Made by a program: the position numbers and the translations under genes
The notes under the pieces: model-generated
What the model saw: only the letters and a program-made list of their open reading frames with translations
Told to the model about the DNA's origin: nothing
Databases searched by the model: none
Assembly (NCBI GenBank): GCA_033439685.1
Contig: JAUEDM010000005.1
Span: 2,046,001 to 2,110,000 of the forward strand
Direction of reading: 5' to 3'
Length of the DNA: 64,000 bases
Origin: Apodospora peruviana
Lineage: Eukaryota > Ascomycota > Sordariomycetes > Sordariales > Lasiosphaeriaceae
Part shown: positions 1 to 12,400 of the stretch, one piece after another
How positions within the stretch are numbered: position 1 is the stretch's first letter
Layout of the letters: each line of letters starts with the position of its first letter

Positions 1-1231
1 GTTTTCACTTATTATAACATTACCATAACTATATCGGATACAGATATACGAAAACCCACTGTAAAGTTTAATACAGACTCGTATTTACGGAGTACGGATA
101 ACGGGTGCTCTAATCAGTACGGGTTACGGATACTTTTGTTGTCGAGGAAACTGTGCCGCGGCACGCCCATCCAGCGCGCACTATCCCGAAGCTTCTGTCC
201 TCTCGCTACCGTGCGCCGTGCGCATGCCAACCAAAGTGCTTAAATTGGCTTGCGGGAGTCACGTGTTTGCTCATTTACCAATCCGACGACTGAAAATTTT
301 GGTCCTTAGCCGATTGGCTAGCTCAGATGGGACAGACGCGCGTCCTACGCGTTCAGCTTCTGTTCAACTATCCAGGCGGTGCCAGGCACTTATGCCGGCC
401 GCCACTTCCAGGCTCCACTGCCAGTGCCACCGGACTCTGAGCCTTGCGTTCAATGATGTGGTTTGGTTAACTTGAAGCTGCTGTTTGAACACGCTGGGTG
501 TCTGGAAATGTAACTGTTTCCATGAGGCGGCATCACGAAGAATAAGAAGAGAAAAGAAAGGAAATTGTCACGATGATCGCGATAGTACGTCACGTCGCGT
601 CTGTGGCGTGGCGTGGCGTGGCGCGTTACAACGCTTCGTGATAATCTTAAATGAGGTTGCACTTCTCATTTCAAGACTTTTGTCTACCGATCTAGGGAAT
701 ATGCGAATGCAATGCATACCATCCCGCCTGCAAACGATATTCATTTCCTTTTTATCTCGTTAGGCCTTGCCGAAGAGAGCTTAAGAGTGGTCACAAGGTA
801 ACTGTAAGTGCAGTTTACAGGTACGTTCTTAAACTTGATCCATTTCCCTGCCCGCTTGAGAACCCTTGGTGCCTCCAATCTGTCCAGTCATCAATCTTGA
901 AGGCCGCAGTTTGTCAGAATACGGAATATGGCGAATGAGTATCAAACAGCCTCAAAAGGACACAGGAAAACAGAATAGAGCTGCCATCAATAATTTCAGC
1001 TTCAATACCAGGTATATACCTGCCTCAATAACCCTCCCCAAATAAACCCCTCGCTGGAAGATCTCCAATTTATGAGAATAGGGGCTCCCCGTAATGGCAA
1101 ATGTAAACACCACAAAAGACTGCCGTTTACCTACCTACCTATATACAACAAAAGGAACGTGAAGACAGATCAAAAGTGACTACAAATCATTCTATTTTCT
1201 TTCTTCTTAACCAACCAGACAGACTAAAGAA
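1..1231. other. Intergenic, no gene recognised
   Basis: No open frame here looks like a known protein, and I see no RNA gene. The first 130 bases are AT-rich and carry several TACGGA words, which recur near position 59530. An ACCTACCTACCT stretch lies around 1130. The right part is the 3' flank of the ETF-QO gene. Confidence 0.6.
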
Positions 1232-3235
1232 TCATGTCATGTAATACTTGGGCCCTTCGCCGCCCTGCGGAACCTGCCAATTGATATCCTGCTTCGGCGC
1301 CTTGATATCACACGTCTTGCAGTGAATACAACTATGATTCCAGTCAAGTCAGTCACCAACCCCCCTATTCCATATAAACAGAAAGAAGAAAACTTACTTC
1401 TGCGCATTAATCTGAAACCGCACCCCCTCCGGCTTACTCGCGTCATCAACGTATTCATACACGCCCGCGGGACAGAACCGGTTCTCCAAGCCCTTAAACG
1501 GCGGGTACGTTTCCGCAGTATGCTTGTCCCAGTCTTTGACCTGCAGATGCACCGGCTGGTCCTCCTCATGGTTCGTGCCAGTCCGGGAAACGCTCGTCAG
1601 GATATCGAAGGTGATCTTGCCGTCGGGCTTGGGATACTCGATCTTCTTACACTGCTCCGCCGTTTTTGTGGAAGCGTGATCCGGCACCTTGTGCTTGAGT
1701 GTCCAGGGCACTCTGCCCTTAAACACAAACGCCTCCAGCGCAGAGTACAAAACCCCGCCGTACATGCCCAGCGGCGAGTGGAAAGACGGCCGCATGTTGC
1801 GCACCTCCTTCAGCTCCTTCCAAACGTCCGACTTGCGCAGCGCGTCCTCGTAGTCGTACAAGAACACAGACCCTTCGTCCTGGCTGTCCTGGAGCGCCTT
1901 CCACGTAGCTTCCGCAGCAAGCATGCCGGACGTCATGGCGTTGTGTGTACCTTTAACCTTGGGCACATTCACCAAACCGGCAGAGTCACCAATCAGGGCG
2001 CCACCGGGAAACGCCACTTTCGGAATGGACTGGAACCCACCCTCGATCAGCGCGCGCGCGCCGTACGAGATGCACTTGCCGCCCTCGAGCGTCTTCCGGT
2101 AGAACGGGTGCTGCTTGAGCTTCTGGAACTCGCCGTACGGCGACAGCCACGGGTTCGGGTAGTCGAGCGCCGTCACCAGACCGATACTAACAAGATTATC
2201 CCCAAAATGGTACATCCACGCGCCGCCGTATGTGTCGGCCGGCAGCGGGTAGCCCATAGAATGATAAATCTCGCCCTTCTTGAACTTTTCCGGCGGCACC
2301 TCCCACACCTCCTTGACACCAAGCCCATAAGTCTGGAACTGGCTCTCGCTGCGCAGATCAAACTTCTTGATGACCTGCTTGCTCAAGCTCCCGTGGCAGC
2401 CCTCGCCAAACATGGTCAGCCGCGCATGGAACTCCATCCCGCGCTCAAACGTGTCTTTAGGCTTGCCGTTGCGCGCGATGCCCAAATCATTGGTGGCGAC
2501 GCCCTTCACACTGCCGTCCGGCTTGTACAGCACCTCGCTCGCCGCGAAACCGGGGTACACCTCCACGCCGACCTCCTCCGCCCTCTCTCCGAGCCACTTT
2601 GTGAACTCGTTCAAGCTGACGATATAGTTGCCGTGGTTGTTCATCTGCGGCGGCGTGGGGATCGGGATCGCCATTGTTTTCGTGAGGATCCGCATCGTGT
2701 CGCCGCCCGCGGGCGTCGCACCAGTGAACCGGTTCTCGTTGTCCTCGGCCAGCCAGTCGGGAAACAGCTGCTCGACCGCGTGCGGCTCGATCACGGCTCC
2801 CGACAAAATGTGCGCGCCGATCTCGCCGGCCTTTTCGAGGAGCAGCACCCGGAAGTCGTCGTTACCGGCCGCGTTGGCAAGCTGTTTAAGTCTGATGGCG
2901 GCTGCTAGACCTGCCGGCCCGCCGCCGACGATGCAGACGTCGACTTCGTCGCTCTCGCGCTCGATGGTTTGCGGGTCGAAGGCTTCGTCATCGCGGCGGA
3001 CCGGGGTCGAGGAGAGGGTCCTCTGCTGCTGTCTTGTGGCTGCTGCTATTAGGGGTTTATATGGTTGGCTGCGGGACAAGGCGATAGTGTCTGGCCGGCG
3101 CCGTAACCGGGTAGAAGTTATCGTTGTTGACAGGCTGCGCAAGTTACGGGTGTTTTGGAGGTGGGATGTGGTCGTTCGCGGGTAAGTCGCCCTCCGGCGA
3201 CAGAGGGATGTCGCGAGGCGTGCCGAGGCAGACAT
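1232..3235 (-). CDS. CIR2: Electron transfer flavoprotein-ubiquinone oxidoreductase, mitochondrial
   Basis: This enzyme passes electrons from reduced ETF (fatty-acid and amino-acid dehydrogenases) to ubiquinone at the mitochondrial inner membrane. The coding exons are 3235-1398 and 1331-1232, with a 66 bp intron (GTAAGT...ATAG), giving 645 residues, close to the yeast and human proteins. The first ATG is at 3235; the frame is open further upstream only through a GTG. The N-terminus is long, Arg/Ser/Thr-rich and poor in acidic residues, as in a mitochondrial presequence. A dinucleotide-binding motif VGGGPAGLAAA sits near residue 105, and FAD-contact motifs such as GDSAGLVN are further on. The 4Fe-4S ligands are a Cys in NRFCPAG plus CIHCKTC; the intron interrupts the Asn codon just before the second motif. 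Identity is very secure. The name follows the yeast orthologue; ETFDH is the animal name. Confidence 0.96.
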
Positions 3236-3853
3236 TTGGAGAGGGATTTTTTGGGAAGGGCGGAGCGGATAGGGTGTTCTATAACGACATGCCTTGGACA
3301 CTGAATGAGTGGACGAATTGACGCTCTGTTTTCGTTATCGTCACAATAATATGAGCGTCTCAGCGGATCGGAGCGAACAATTGCACCCCGAGTACGGGGT
3401 AAGTTACCTACACAATGTCAATGACACGGGCAAATCAAGTGGACTCGGGGACTTTTGCATGCGGCATGCTTTGGCCCAATTCAATGACGTTTGCACCGCC
3501 GATGACCAATTGCCGAATTGGCATTTGAAGATGGTCTGTGCTGTGCCCCGGACTCGGGGAAAGTCAAGAATGCTTACCCGAGGGTAGCCGAAGTCGCGAA
3601 TGGCGCTGTCGTTTCAGGCGAGAAGCCCCTATGTATCTTTGCTGTCTTGAAGTCTGAGGATGCCGGATTGGGATGCCATGACTTTCTTTGTTTCATTAAC
3701 AATAATGATATAACAGTATAATACTTGTATAAACATTTTATATACCGTGGACAATCATTAGTTATATCCCATATATCCAAAGTTTGCGTGAGCAGCTTGA
3801 GCCTCACGGAGATGTCTCCATACCTCTGAGACACGTCTCAAGGCGGACCCAGT
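3236..3853. other. Intergenic region, ETF-QO promoter side
   Basis: This spacer lies between the start of ETF-QO and the end of the hydrolase-CorA gene, both on the minus strand. It holds no plausible gene. Its notable content is the set of CCCCG/CGGGG palindromes described separately at 3386-3583. Confidence 0.6.
3386..3583. promoter_or_regulatory. Palindromic CCCCG-N4-CGGGG elements upstream of ETF-QO
   Basis: Two perfect inverted repeats of the form CCCCG-4 bases-CGGGG lie at 3386-3399 and 3546-3559. A further CTCGGGG lies at 3444-3450 and a CCGAGG hexamer at 3578-3583. They sit about 150-350 bp upstream of the ETF-QO ATG. CCTCGG/CCGAGG is the known core bound by the fatty-acid-responsive Zn2Cys6 regulators FarA/FarB of Aspergillus, and ETF-QO serves beta-oxidation. 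That these elements act in fatty-acid control is inference only. Confidence 0.4.
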
Positions 3854-6800
3854 CTACCTCTCCTCCCCAGTCCCATCTCTCCTCTTCCTATTCATCTCCG
3901 GGATCTGATACTCCATCGTCCCTTGCTTCTTGAGTACCGCCCACAGATCAAAGCTGCGGTCCTTTTGCCTGTCCTTCACCCGCTTCACCCGCTCCTCCTC
4001 CTTCCGCCGCAGCCGCTTGCTCTTGCGCTTCTTCAGCGGCGGCGGTTCCAGTCTGCCGGCATATCTCTTGCCCATCCGCAGGCCTTCCTTCGTGTTTTTG
4101 TAGACCAACTTGCACGCGCGCTGCACCCGCGAGCTGAACGCCGCGAGCAGCGATATGATGATCAGCGCGATCGAGGTCGGCAGCGCGATCGACCCAATGT
4201 CGTGCAGGCTCGGGGTGTCGGCCTGCCACTCGACTGTGTTCATGCCAAATAACGAGGTAAAGAAACTGGCGGGCAAAAAGATGACGGTGAAGGTCGTGAA
4301 GATCATGACCGAGAGGTTCTGACTCGACGCGAGTTCCGTTTGCAAGCGCGACCAGCGGACCTCGTCGACCTGCGCTTGGCGTTGGGCCATTTCCAGCATC
4401 TTTTCGTACTTTTTTTGCGTGAGTTTGTTAGCTAAAATTTATGCGTTTTGCATGTTTTTGAAACTTACGTCCTTCCTCGTCGTCTCCACCCTCTTCTCCA
4501 TGTCCGTGGCCTGCTGCTGGTATCCCTTCAGGGCTTTCAAGGCCTCTTCAAGATAGCCCGGCCCGTTCACCGTAAGGTATCTGATCTCATCACGCTCATA
4601 GATTCTCTTCATATCTTGAATCACCTGCTTCTGTGTCTTGAACAGCTTCTGCAGCGTGCCCAGCTCGTCCTCCATGTCACGCAGCTCGAGAAGCGCAGAC
4701 GTGTTCTCACGATTCTCCCGCTCCGCCGCCTCAAGCTGGCGCTTGTGGCGCTTCTTGATCGACGTGATGCTGCCCTCGTCGTCTGTCAACGACCCGAACG
4801 ACTGCGTGCGGAACTCCTTCATATTCGACGTCATCCGCTCCGCCAGTAGGCCGATCGCCTCCTCAAAGATTGGAAAAATATCGAGATCAGGATGCGACGC
4901 TTTGTCGAGGAACACGGTGACGGCGTGAAGAGCCACAAACGCAGCGAGGTCGAGCGCGTTTTCCGTCCTGCCCGTTAAATCGCCGTTCAGCTCGTTGTAG
5001 ACGCTGTTCCGCAGGTCCGCTTGTTGGAACAGGGTCCCTTCCTTCGGATTGGACTCCCGCTTTGAGAAAAAAGTTGTTAAGGTGGTCGTGTCGATGGCCC
5101 AGAGCCAAAGCTGGTCGACCATTAGCAGGTTACCGTCTCGCAGGTAGGTCTCCTCCTCGGCCTCTGAGTCGTCGTCGGAGCTATCCGAATCGCTCTCTCG
5201 TTGGAGCGAGACCTTGGACGAGAAGGACCGTCGCGCCGGTACCCAGCCTCGCTTCTGCCGTACAGACACCGGGTCCTGCTTGGTGAGCTTGTACAGCATC
5301 TGGTCGTCGTCTCTGGCGTTTGTATCGGCCAGGGATGGATATCCGAACTGGTCCAACGTCCGGCGCCAGTTCATCGGGGGATCGTAGCCAAGGTATCTCC
5401 AAATAATTCGCGATTCCAGCGATTCTGTCATCTCGGCGACCTTTGACGGGACTGGACTCGCTCTGCCGTGTTTCATCCGATCTGTGATTACTCTTCGGCG
5501 CCTGACGATGTTGCAGTAGGTGTCGAAATGCAAATAGGGGAGGAAAAGATAAAAGCAGTTGGCGGTGGGATCGGCAGGAATATGAGGGCTTAGGGTTGGA
5601 GTTATCCGAGGCGATGGCGAGGGAGTTGCAGGTATGTAATCGCAGGAAGGGGTGACAAAGGCTGGCTGTGCTTGAGACTGACTCCCTTGGTTATGTTTAG
5701 ACTGCCAGTTTTCCTTATCGAACAGCCTGGAGAAGTCAATGTTATGGGTCCTGCTCAGCGTATTGAAGACATCCTATTCTCTCGTCAGCCAGATCTCCTA
5801 ATGAGCCCGTGGAGCATGACTACTTACCTTGACCCATACTGGATTTGTGTAAGGCACGTGAATCCAGGTGAACTTCCTCAGTGCAGGATTAGGGCGGGAA
5901 AATCCAGCTGTGAGGTCCTGCATGGCAGACGCCTTGGTCAAAAGCCGCGCCCGTTGCATTCTTGTCAAGACTGCCTCTTTGAACTCTGTCCCACCCCCAT
6001 ATGGAGCTGGCGGCTCAGACATGGTACGGAGACCACCATGGCTGCTTTCGAAGCCCAAAGGATTGAACTGTGGCGTCGATAGATTTGGTGCCTGGTTGGA
6101 TTTGCCATGTACACTCGGAGGCGGTCTTGCTTTCGTAACCACGATGTTTGGGGATCCTGGCTGCACGGGAATTTGGGATGGCCGGCCTGAAGGAGTCCAA
6201 ATTTTCTGCATATTGCTCCATATTCCAAGGCCGTTATTGTTCGTCGATTCTTCACCCCCGCTTTCTGATTGCTGCAATCGTGGTGGATGTGAGCTTCCTG
6301 GACGCTTGGGTACCTGGTTCAACCGTTCCTCGAGACAACGCTCAGGGCCTTTTGCAAGAAAGTCACTGAGGTGGTACTTGGTAGAATACAGCCGGATCAT
6401 TGACTCCATCTCCGCAGCCGGATCATCGTAGAACCCAACAAGCTCGACCTTGACGTGTTCCTTCAGTTTCAAGGGCGTGTGAGTATATTCGCTGATTTCT
6501 TCTGCGTGCGCGATAGCCCTGGATAAGTCTTTGATGTAAGTGTGCATGGTTCCCGTGTTAGCTGGTCCGAATGAAGCTATATTGCCATGGTCGCTATCCA
6601 CGGAGAAAACATCCTCTTGTCTGACATCAAGCAAGGCAGACTTGATCGACACCAGCGGCGCCCCAAACTGGACTTCGTTGTTGGTCCCAGGGCCAGAACC
6701 CCCCGAAAGCGGAGAGTCCATTGTCTCATAGAAGGTCCAGATACGAAGCTCGCTCGATATGCCCAAGAACTCATTGTGCATTGCGATGAGGGGTTCGTTG

Positions 6801-7773
6801 TTAATACGCAGTTCATTGGCGAGGGACCTAGGGAGTGGTCGCCGCAGGTGTAGCAGCTTCCGGATACTCTCCCTGAGGCTCCTCATCGACAAGTAGCTCG
6901 AACCTCGGTGGGGTGTAGCGAAAAACGTGATCCCATGACAGTTGTACATGATCTGGCGATACTGTGGCACCTGCGAGGCTCGAAGGATGGCGAGCTTGAC
7001 AATCAAGCCACCAATACTATGGGCGATAAAAAATATGGGGCGCGAAAGTCGCTACGTTGATCAGCATAGGTAAACACATGCATGGCGGAAGGCACACTTA
7101 CAGTTCCTTGGCGTGACTGAAGGACCTGGTCCAACAAGTCCTTGGCTAGGCCTTCCAGTGTCGTCCTTTCTGACATAGTGCCATGTCTGTACAACATGAC
7201 CCTGGCCGTGTCTCTCGACAGACGGATGCCCTGTTTGACCCACGCCTGTGCGGCCTTGGGAAGATGTTGGTCTATGGCTGGACTTTCAAGGGCACCACCA
7301 GCCAACATCTCCACAATCGGGAGCCTCCTCCCATCATGCTTGGTCGAGAAGCCAAAGTAGTCGTCGGGGAGGGGGTCGCATATCCAGGTCCGAACCGGAT
7401 CTGCTCCGGGACAGGGCACGGCAATGACATCGACCAAGGTGTCGTTCAGTCCGGAGCCTTGGCCAGGGAGATCCCCGTCGATGTGTGCAAACCCGGCTCC
7501 TTGGGCGGGTTCGGGTGTCCGACCGACTTCCGGGTCCTGCTTTTCAGCCAGGCCCGGGATCAACCCTTTAGGATTTCCATTGCCAGTGAGCGCGCTGTCG
7601 TCGTCTGTGCCCACTAGTGCCTTTTCAGGAATCGGGAATCTATCATCTGCCGTCACCGCGTCTGGAACCTGCATCTGCAAGGCGCCTTCATCGACCTGCT
7701 CGACTGATACCTTGGCCTTCTCCGCATCCCCGTCAGCCTTACTTGTGGAGCCATTGTGGTCATTACTTGCCAT
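3854..7773 (-). CDS. SERAC1-like alpha/beta hydrolase fused to a CorA-like membrane domain
   Basis: Four exons (7773-7102, 7051-5828, 5773-4469, 4408-3854) join in frame to give 1251 residues; the introns are 50, 54 and 60 bp. Residues about 110-330 resemble the SERAC1/DUF676 serine hydrolase fold: VDVIAVPCPG, then AHSIGG with the likely nucleophile Ser236, then FFATPHRGS. A low-complexity linker follows. The C-terminal half has a fungal CorA-like module: the WLWAIDTTTLTTFF stretch, coiled coils, then two membrane segments (about 1101-1122 and 1140-1160) with the CorA signature GMN at about 1122-1124, and a basic Lys/Arg-rich tail. The hydrolase part suggests lipid or protein-associated signalling; the CorA part suggests a divalent-cation channel or a derived anchor. 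Substrate is unknown. It could be split into two genes, but the 5774-5827 intron joins a fully open frame. The last acceptor (aaaaaaag) is weak but keeps the frame. Confidence 0.85.
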
Positions 7774-9483
7774 CTCTACCCCAAAATTCTACGCCTGATG
7801 CGTAAATAGGAGTGGATGGTGAGGGGGGGAGAGAGTCGGTGCCATAAAAATCGATTCGTATCTGTGACCGTGGCAACTGAAAGCGTGTTCAAGAGGTGGA
7901 ACGCTGAGGAGAAAAAGTGGACAGAAAATAAAAGAGAGCAACAGCCAGGCCCCCAAAAGAAGTCATCTTTGGCCATGTTTGAAATCGTTGCCAAGATACT
8001 GCCAAGCTCCGGACTGCTGCGAAGCGAACAGAAGAGAAGATAATTGAGCCTACCTGCCTTCCTAGGACGCCCAAGACTGCCCTGGAGGCCCAGCAGACTG
8101 CCGTGACTGCCACCTGTGACCTTGCCCGCGCCGCAGTAAACCCAAAGCTGGCCCCCGATCACAGGCGGCCATTGGCGGGTTGGCGGCTCTACGTGCTGGA
8201 AGCCGAAGACAAGGCCACGCTAGCACGGCTTGAGGCTCCAACAAGGCCTGTAATTGGCCTCGGTTGACGGGGCTACACCGCTACCGCAGCACGAGCCGAT
8301 CCTTCTCTGCATTGTCGAGGAGCTGACAGGCCGTACCGAAGAACAGATTGCCATTGATTTCCACTCTCTCTAACACCACGTGACGAGGCAGTGGTCGTTG
8401 AGGTTCAGCCTCCCAAAGCATAGTATTGTTTTGCTTGCGGCTCGCGGTGCAGTGCGGATAGCCTGTCGTGTTCTTGGGGATGACTCCCGTACTGTCTTGA
8501 CGGATTCGCCATTGTCAACCTGGAAGTCCGACTTATACGGCTCACATAAAGGACAGGCGGGAAAGAGAAAGATATGGCGAGGTCTGGAGCAATGAGATAT
8601 AAAATTTACATGTTGATAGACATGACATTGAAAGGAGAATCGAATCAGGTAAACAGGGTCGTCCAAGGCATTCGGATAGAAATCGGAAGAACAAGACAAT
8701 TTAACGATTACGAGCAGAAACCACTTGTTGCGAGAACGATCCTGCCAAAAGACGAAATGCAAAAGATAGCAAACGAGTCTCACAATAAGCAAGCCGTCAT
8801 TGACACCATGCTAAACTCCATTTCCATTTCAACATGGGGAAATATCTGCAGTTTGATGTCAGTCACCCGTAAATTCGTCTCTTCTCACCGCCCGATGCCG
8901 GTCCTAAGGTAAGGTAGGTAGTCAGGCACGTGTTGGGTTCCAGCTACAGACGGGAAAGAGGCTTCATGACCTGGGCCACTGGCTGCCCTAAATCCCAGGC
9001 AGCAGCTCCCGGCGTCAGGCACTCCAGGCACTAAAGCCACTAGCGCTGTACCAACAGTTAAGGCACTAAAACGACCGATCAGGACTGATGAAGCCAGAAG
9101 CACCCTTTGCATTCGCAGCACTGTGCACGCAGCACGCAGCACGGGCCTCAGCCCAGCCTAGCTCCAAGAGCCAGAGGACCCATTTCTTCCATCAACCTCA
9201 CACGTCGGAAAAAGCACATCGACCACCCGACCTCAAAGTGCCAATCCATCACCGCTTTCTGCCCCCCCTCATCGATACTTTCTGTCGCGTGCGGCTCGCC
9301 CGACAATCCTCCAACCTCTGCGCCGATATCTTACGACAGACATTCCTCGCAACCTTGCCGTCCCGACCCAGATCCCGCGCCTCGCGTTTCCCCCGACCGA
9401 GAGTGAGAAAGACACCACAAGCGACACACGCACGCCCGGGCATAGCAGCGTCAGCCTTCCTTCCCGCCCGCCCGGCAATCCAT
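7774..9483. other. Divergent promoter region between hydrolase-CorA gene and NOT1
   Basis: The two flanking genes are transcribed away from each other. No open frame resembles a known protein. The right end (about 9100-9480) is C-rich and pyrimidine-rich and reads like the 5' leader of NOT1; the NOT1 frame is open upstream to 9088, but that stretch shows no conservation-like features. An AAGGTAAGGTAGGTAG word lies near 8910. Confidence 0.55.
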
Positions 9484-12400
9484 ATGGTCCCTCCACCCAG
9501 AACGGGTTCTTTCTCGCCAAACCCAGCTGTTCAACCTCAGGTCTACACTGGCCTCGCCCACTCTCCTCACCCGTCCCATCCCGGTGCGCTGAGTGCGGGT
9601 GCCAGCCCCAGTACCAGCAGTCCCACTGGGTCTAGCTCCCTGACCAAGATCGTAGTTGCTCAGGTCTATCTGCTTCTGAGCACAATCAAAGAGGACAAGG
9701 ACGACCCTCACAAGTGGGACCTGCAAGCCGAGTCTTTGAGAAAGGTACGTCCGACCGCATTCTGTCGTGCCCTCCGCCCGACGACTCCAACCGAACACGT
9801 TGGACTTATTGCTAACTCCCATGTCCTCATCCGTTCAGCTCATCGATGAACACGGCATGGATGTCTTTGTCAGATACTTCTCGCGCCTGGTGGCCGCAAA
9901 TGCCACCCAGATATTCCCTAGCCTTAACCGGCCAGTAACGAATCCCGGGAACCACCACCTCCTCGTTACCGAGATGCAGAAGCTGTCCCAAGACTTCTCC
10001 CAGGCTAGGAAAATTGCCGAATCCATTGAAACGGGCACCGAGGACATTTTCCGAGATTTCGACCTCTCGACGTTCATGGAACATTTTCAGCTGGACGCCT
10101 TGGAGAAGACGGTGCTTGCACTCGCCTTCAAGCTCGGGTCGAGGACAGATTTGAAGACCAAGGGTGAGCTCCCCTGATCAATCCACCGGCACTTGTCGGC
10201 TTTTGCTACTCTTCACTGACATGATTTTTCGCCTAATCTGTAGCCGACGCTATATTGTCTACAAATTTCCCTACCTTCGTCAACATCCTGAGCCGACTGA
10301 CCGGCGAGCATGCCGATCTCGACCCTGACTTCATTGCCGAGCTTCTCGACCGCTTTATCCAAGTACATCCGCCCAACTTCAACGCCGTCGCGAAGCAGGA
10401 ACTCCAGCAAAAAGTACAGCTCCGATATGCCCAGTCACCGGATTCCAAGCCTCCTCCTTCACAAGTACTGGCTGCACTTGATTTGATACGCGTTCTAGCC
10501 GACAGGCCACCGAATGCCCTGGCTCTGTACATCCACCGAACCGGGTCCGATTTTACAGTGGACGAAGAGACATGCACGAACTACCTCAAAAATCGACCGC
10601 CAAATATACAGCTCAATGAAGAGCAGGTATCGGCTGCACTGATGTATACAACTATCAGTCAGACCTCGCGGTACAACCCTGCAGCTCTCGTCGCGTCTCT
10701 TAGGCGTGTTTTGCGTGAAGGTTTCAGATGGCAAGACGTGGTCTCTTACTTCGATCACAGTGGAGCTCGTATCACATCGGAACAGTTCCTGCGGCTGTAT
10801 CACGCTTTCCTGCCGATAGCACGAGAGGACCGGCAGAGTTTCGATATTCAACGCTTATGGGGCGGAGAGTGGGAAAATCCTGAGACGCAGCTATCTTTCG
10901 TATGCGCGTACTCGTCCCTCAAACCCGAGCAGCTGGACGCGACCACCATCCCTGGTTTGAAGCCGACGTTCACAGTGGACGAGTATGCGCTGTCACACCA
11001 GTCGATCCGGGAGACGGCTTCGTATGCCGTTAAGCACCCTCTGGTATCAGAAGCCGCCCTCTCCGCCGTCTTTAACGTGGCTCTTCATTCTATGCACGCT
11101 TCGCAAAGCACCGAAGCCAAGAGACTGTTCCAGGACGTTGTGGTCCCCAACCTGGCCATCTTCGTCGTCTCAGCATTCGGGGTCCCGAAACCGTGGCCGT
11201 CAATGGCGGAAGAAACCCTTACATCTCTCTTCGACGGCTTCCTGACCAAATCGCCGGAGGCTGACTTTGTCATGGACAGCCTTTGGAGACGAGATAAGGA
11301 TTGGGTGAAGCAGAGGCTCATTGACGCCCATGGTATGAAGCCCATGAGTCTGCCACTCATTTTCGAGCATGCAATCCGGCAAAACTGGTTTGATGAGCTT
11401 GTCTATCTCCCCAATGGCTTCGGGCTTGATCTTGCCGCCCTGGCACATGGGGAAGGATATCTTGATCTGCATCAATGGTCTGGGAGAATTGCCGAACGTG
11501 GTGCAGAGACTTTACCACTCCCGCAGTTTCTGAGGATCAAGGCTGAGCAGGAACACACCTATCAGAATGAATTGTCGGCTCAGCGGGCTCCAGATAGTCC
11601 GCCGCCTGTCATGAAGTCCATGACTTTACAGGTCAGGACTGTGTCGGCGCTGCTCCAAATCTTGGAGGAATTTTTCCCCAAAACGCCGATGCTAGAATTA
11701 ATACACCTCCAACGAGACTGTATTAGGGCGTACCCAAGGCTCATTAACTACGGGGAAGGCTTTGACGATATCATCGATGCCAATGGTCGGGACGGGAATG
11801 CCTTGCCTCCAGCCGCCAACAGCAGGATGGAGGAGCATTATAAAAAGATGTACGGCCTCGAGTTGGAAGTTCGCAACATCGTCGACATTTTGGATCGTTA
11901 CAAGCACTCCCGGGATCCATTGGATCAGGATGTCTTTGCTTGCATGATTCATGGCCTATTCGACGAGTATCCGCACTACGTCAACTATCCCCTCGAAGCA
12001 TTGGCCACAACGGCCGTACTGTTTGGTGGTATAATATCCCACAGACTGGTATCGGATCTGCCTCTGCAAATAGGACTGGGAATGATTCTGGAGGCGGTGA
12101 GAGACCATCATCCTGATGAGGCCATGTACAAGTTTGGCCTCCAGGCTCTCATTCAGCTCTTTGCGCGGCTCCGCGAGTGGCCGGGGTTCTGCAAACAGCT
12201 TCTCCAGATCCCTGGCCTTCAAGGGACGGAGGCGTGGAAGAAAGCTGAGGATGTCGTTCGCGAACATGAAGAAGAGCTTGCTCGTTCGCGCAATGGGAAC
12301 ATTGCGGTGCATACAGCCTTGATCAGCAACGACACTCCACTCACCAACGGCGGCCTGGACGATGCTCTAGGTTCTGAACAGCATCCACCGCCATTTGCCT

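Noticed and set aside
1322..2908. Long open frame of 528 codons on the plus strand
   Set aside because: It lies wholly antisense to the ETF-QO coding exon, begins with ATG in the intron and has the Arg/Leu-rich composition of an antisense shadow.
5798..7773. Separate hydrolase gene ending near 5798
   Set aside because: The intron at 5774-5827 has good GT-AG ends, and the downstream frame (DVFNTLSRTHNIDFSRLF) is open straight into the CorA-like part, so a single gene is better supported.
9088..9483. N-terminal extension of NOT1 from an upstream ATG at 9088
   Set aside because: The added 132 residues are Pro/Arg/Ser-rich leader-like sequence, while the chosen start fits fungal NOT1 proteins.
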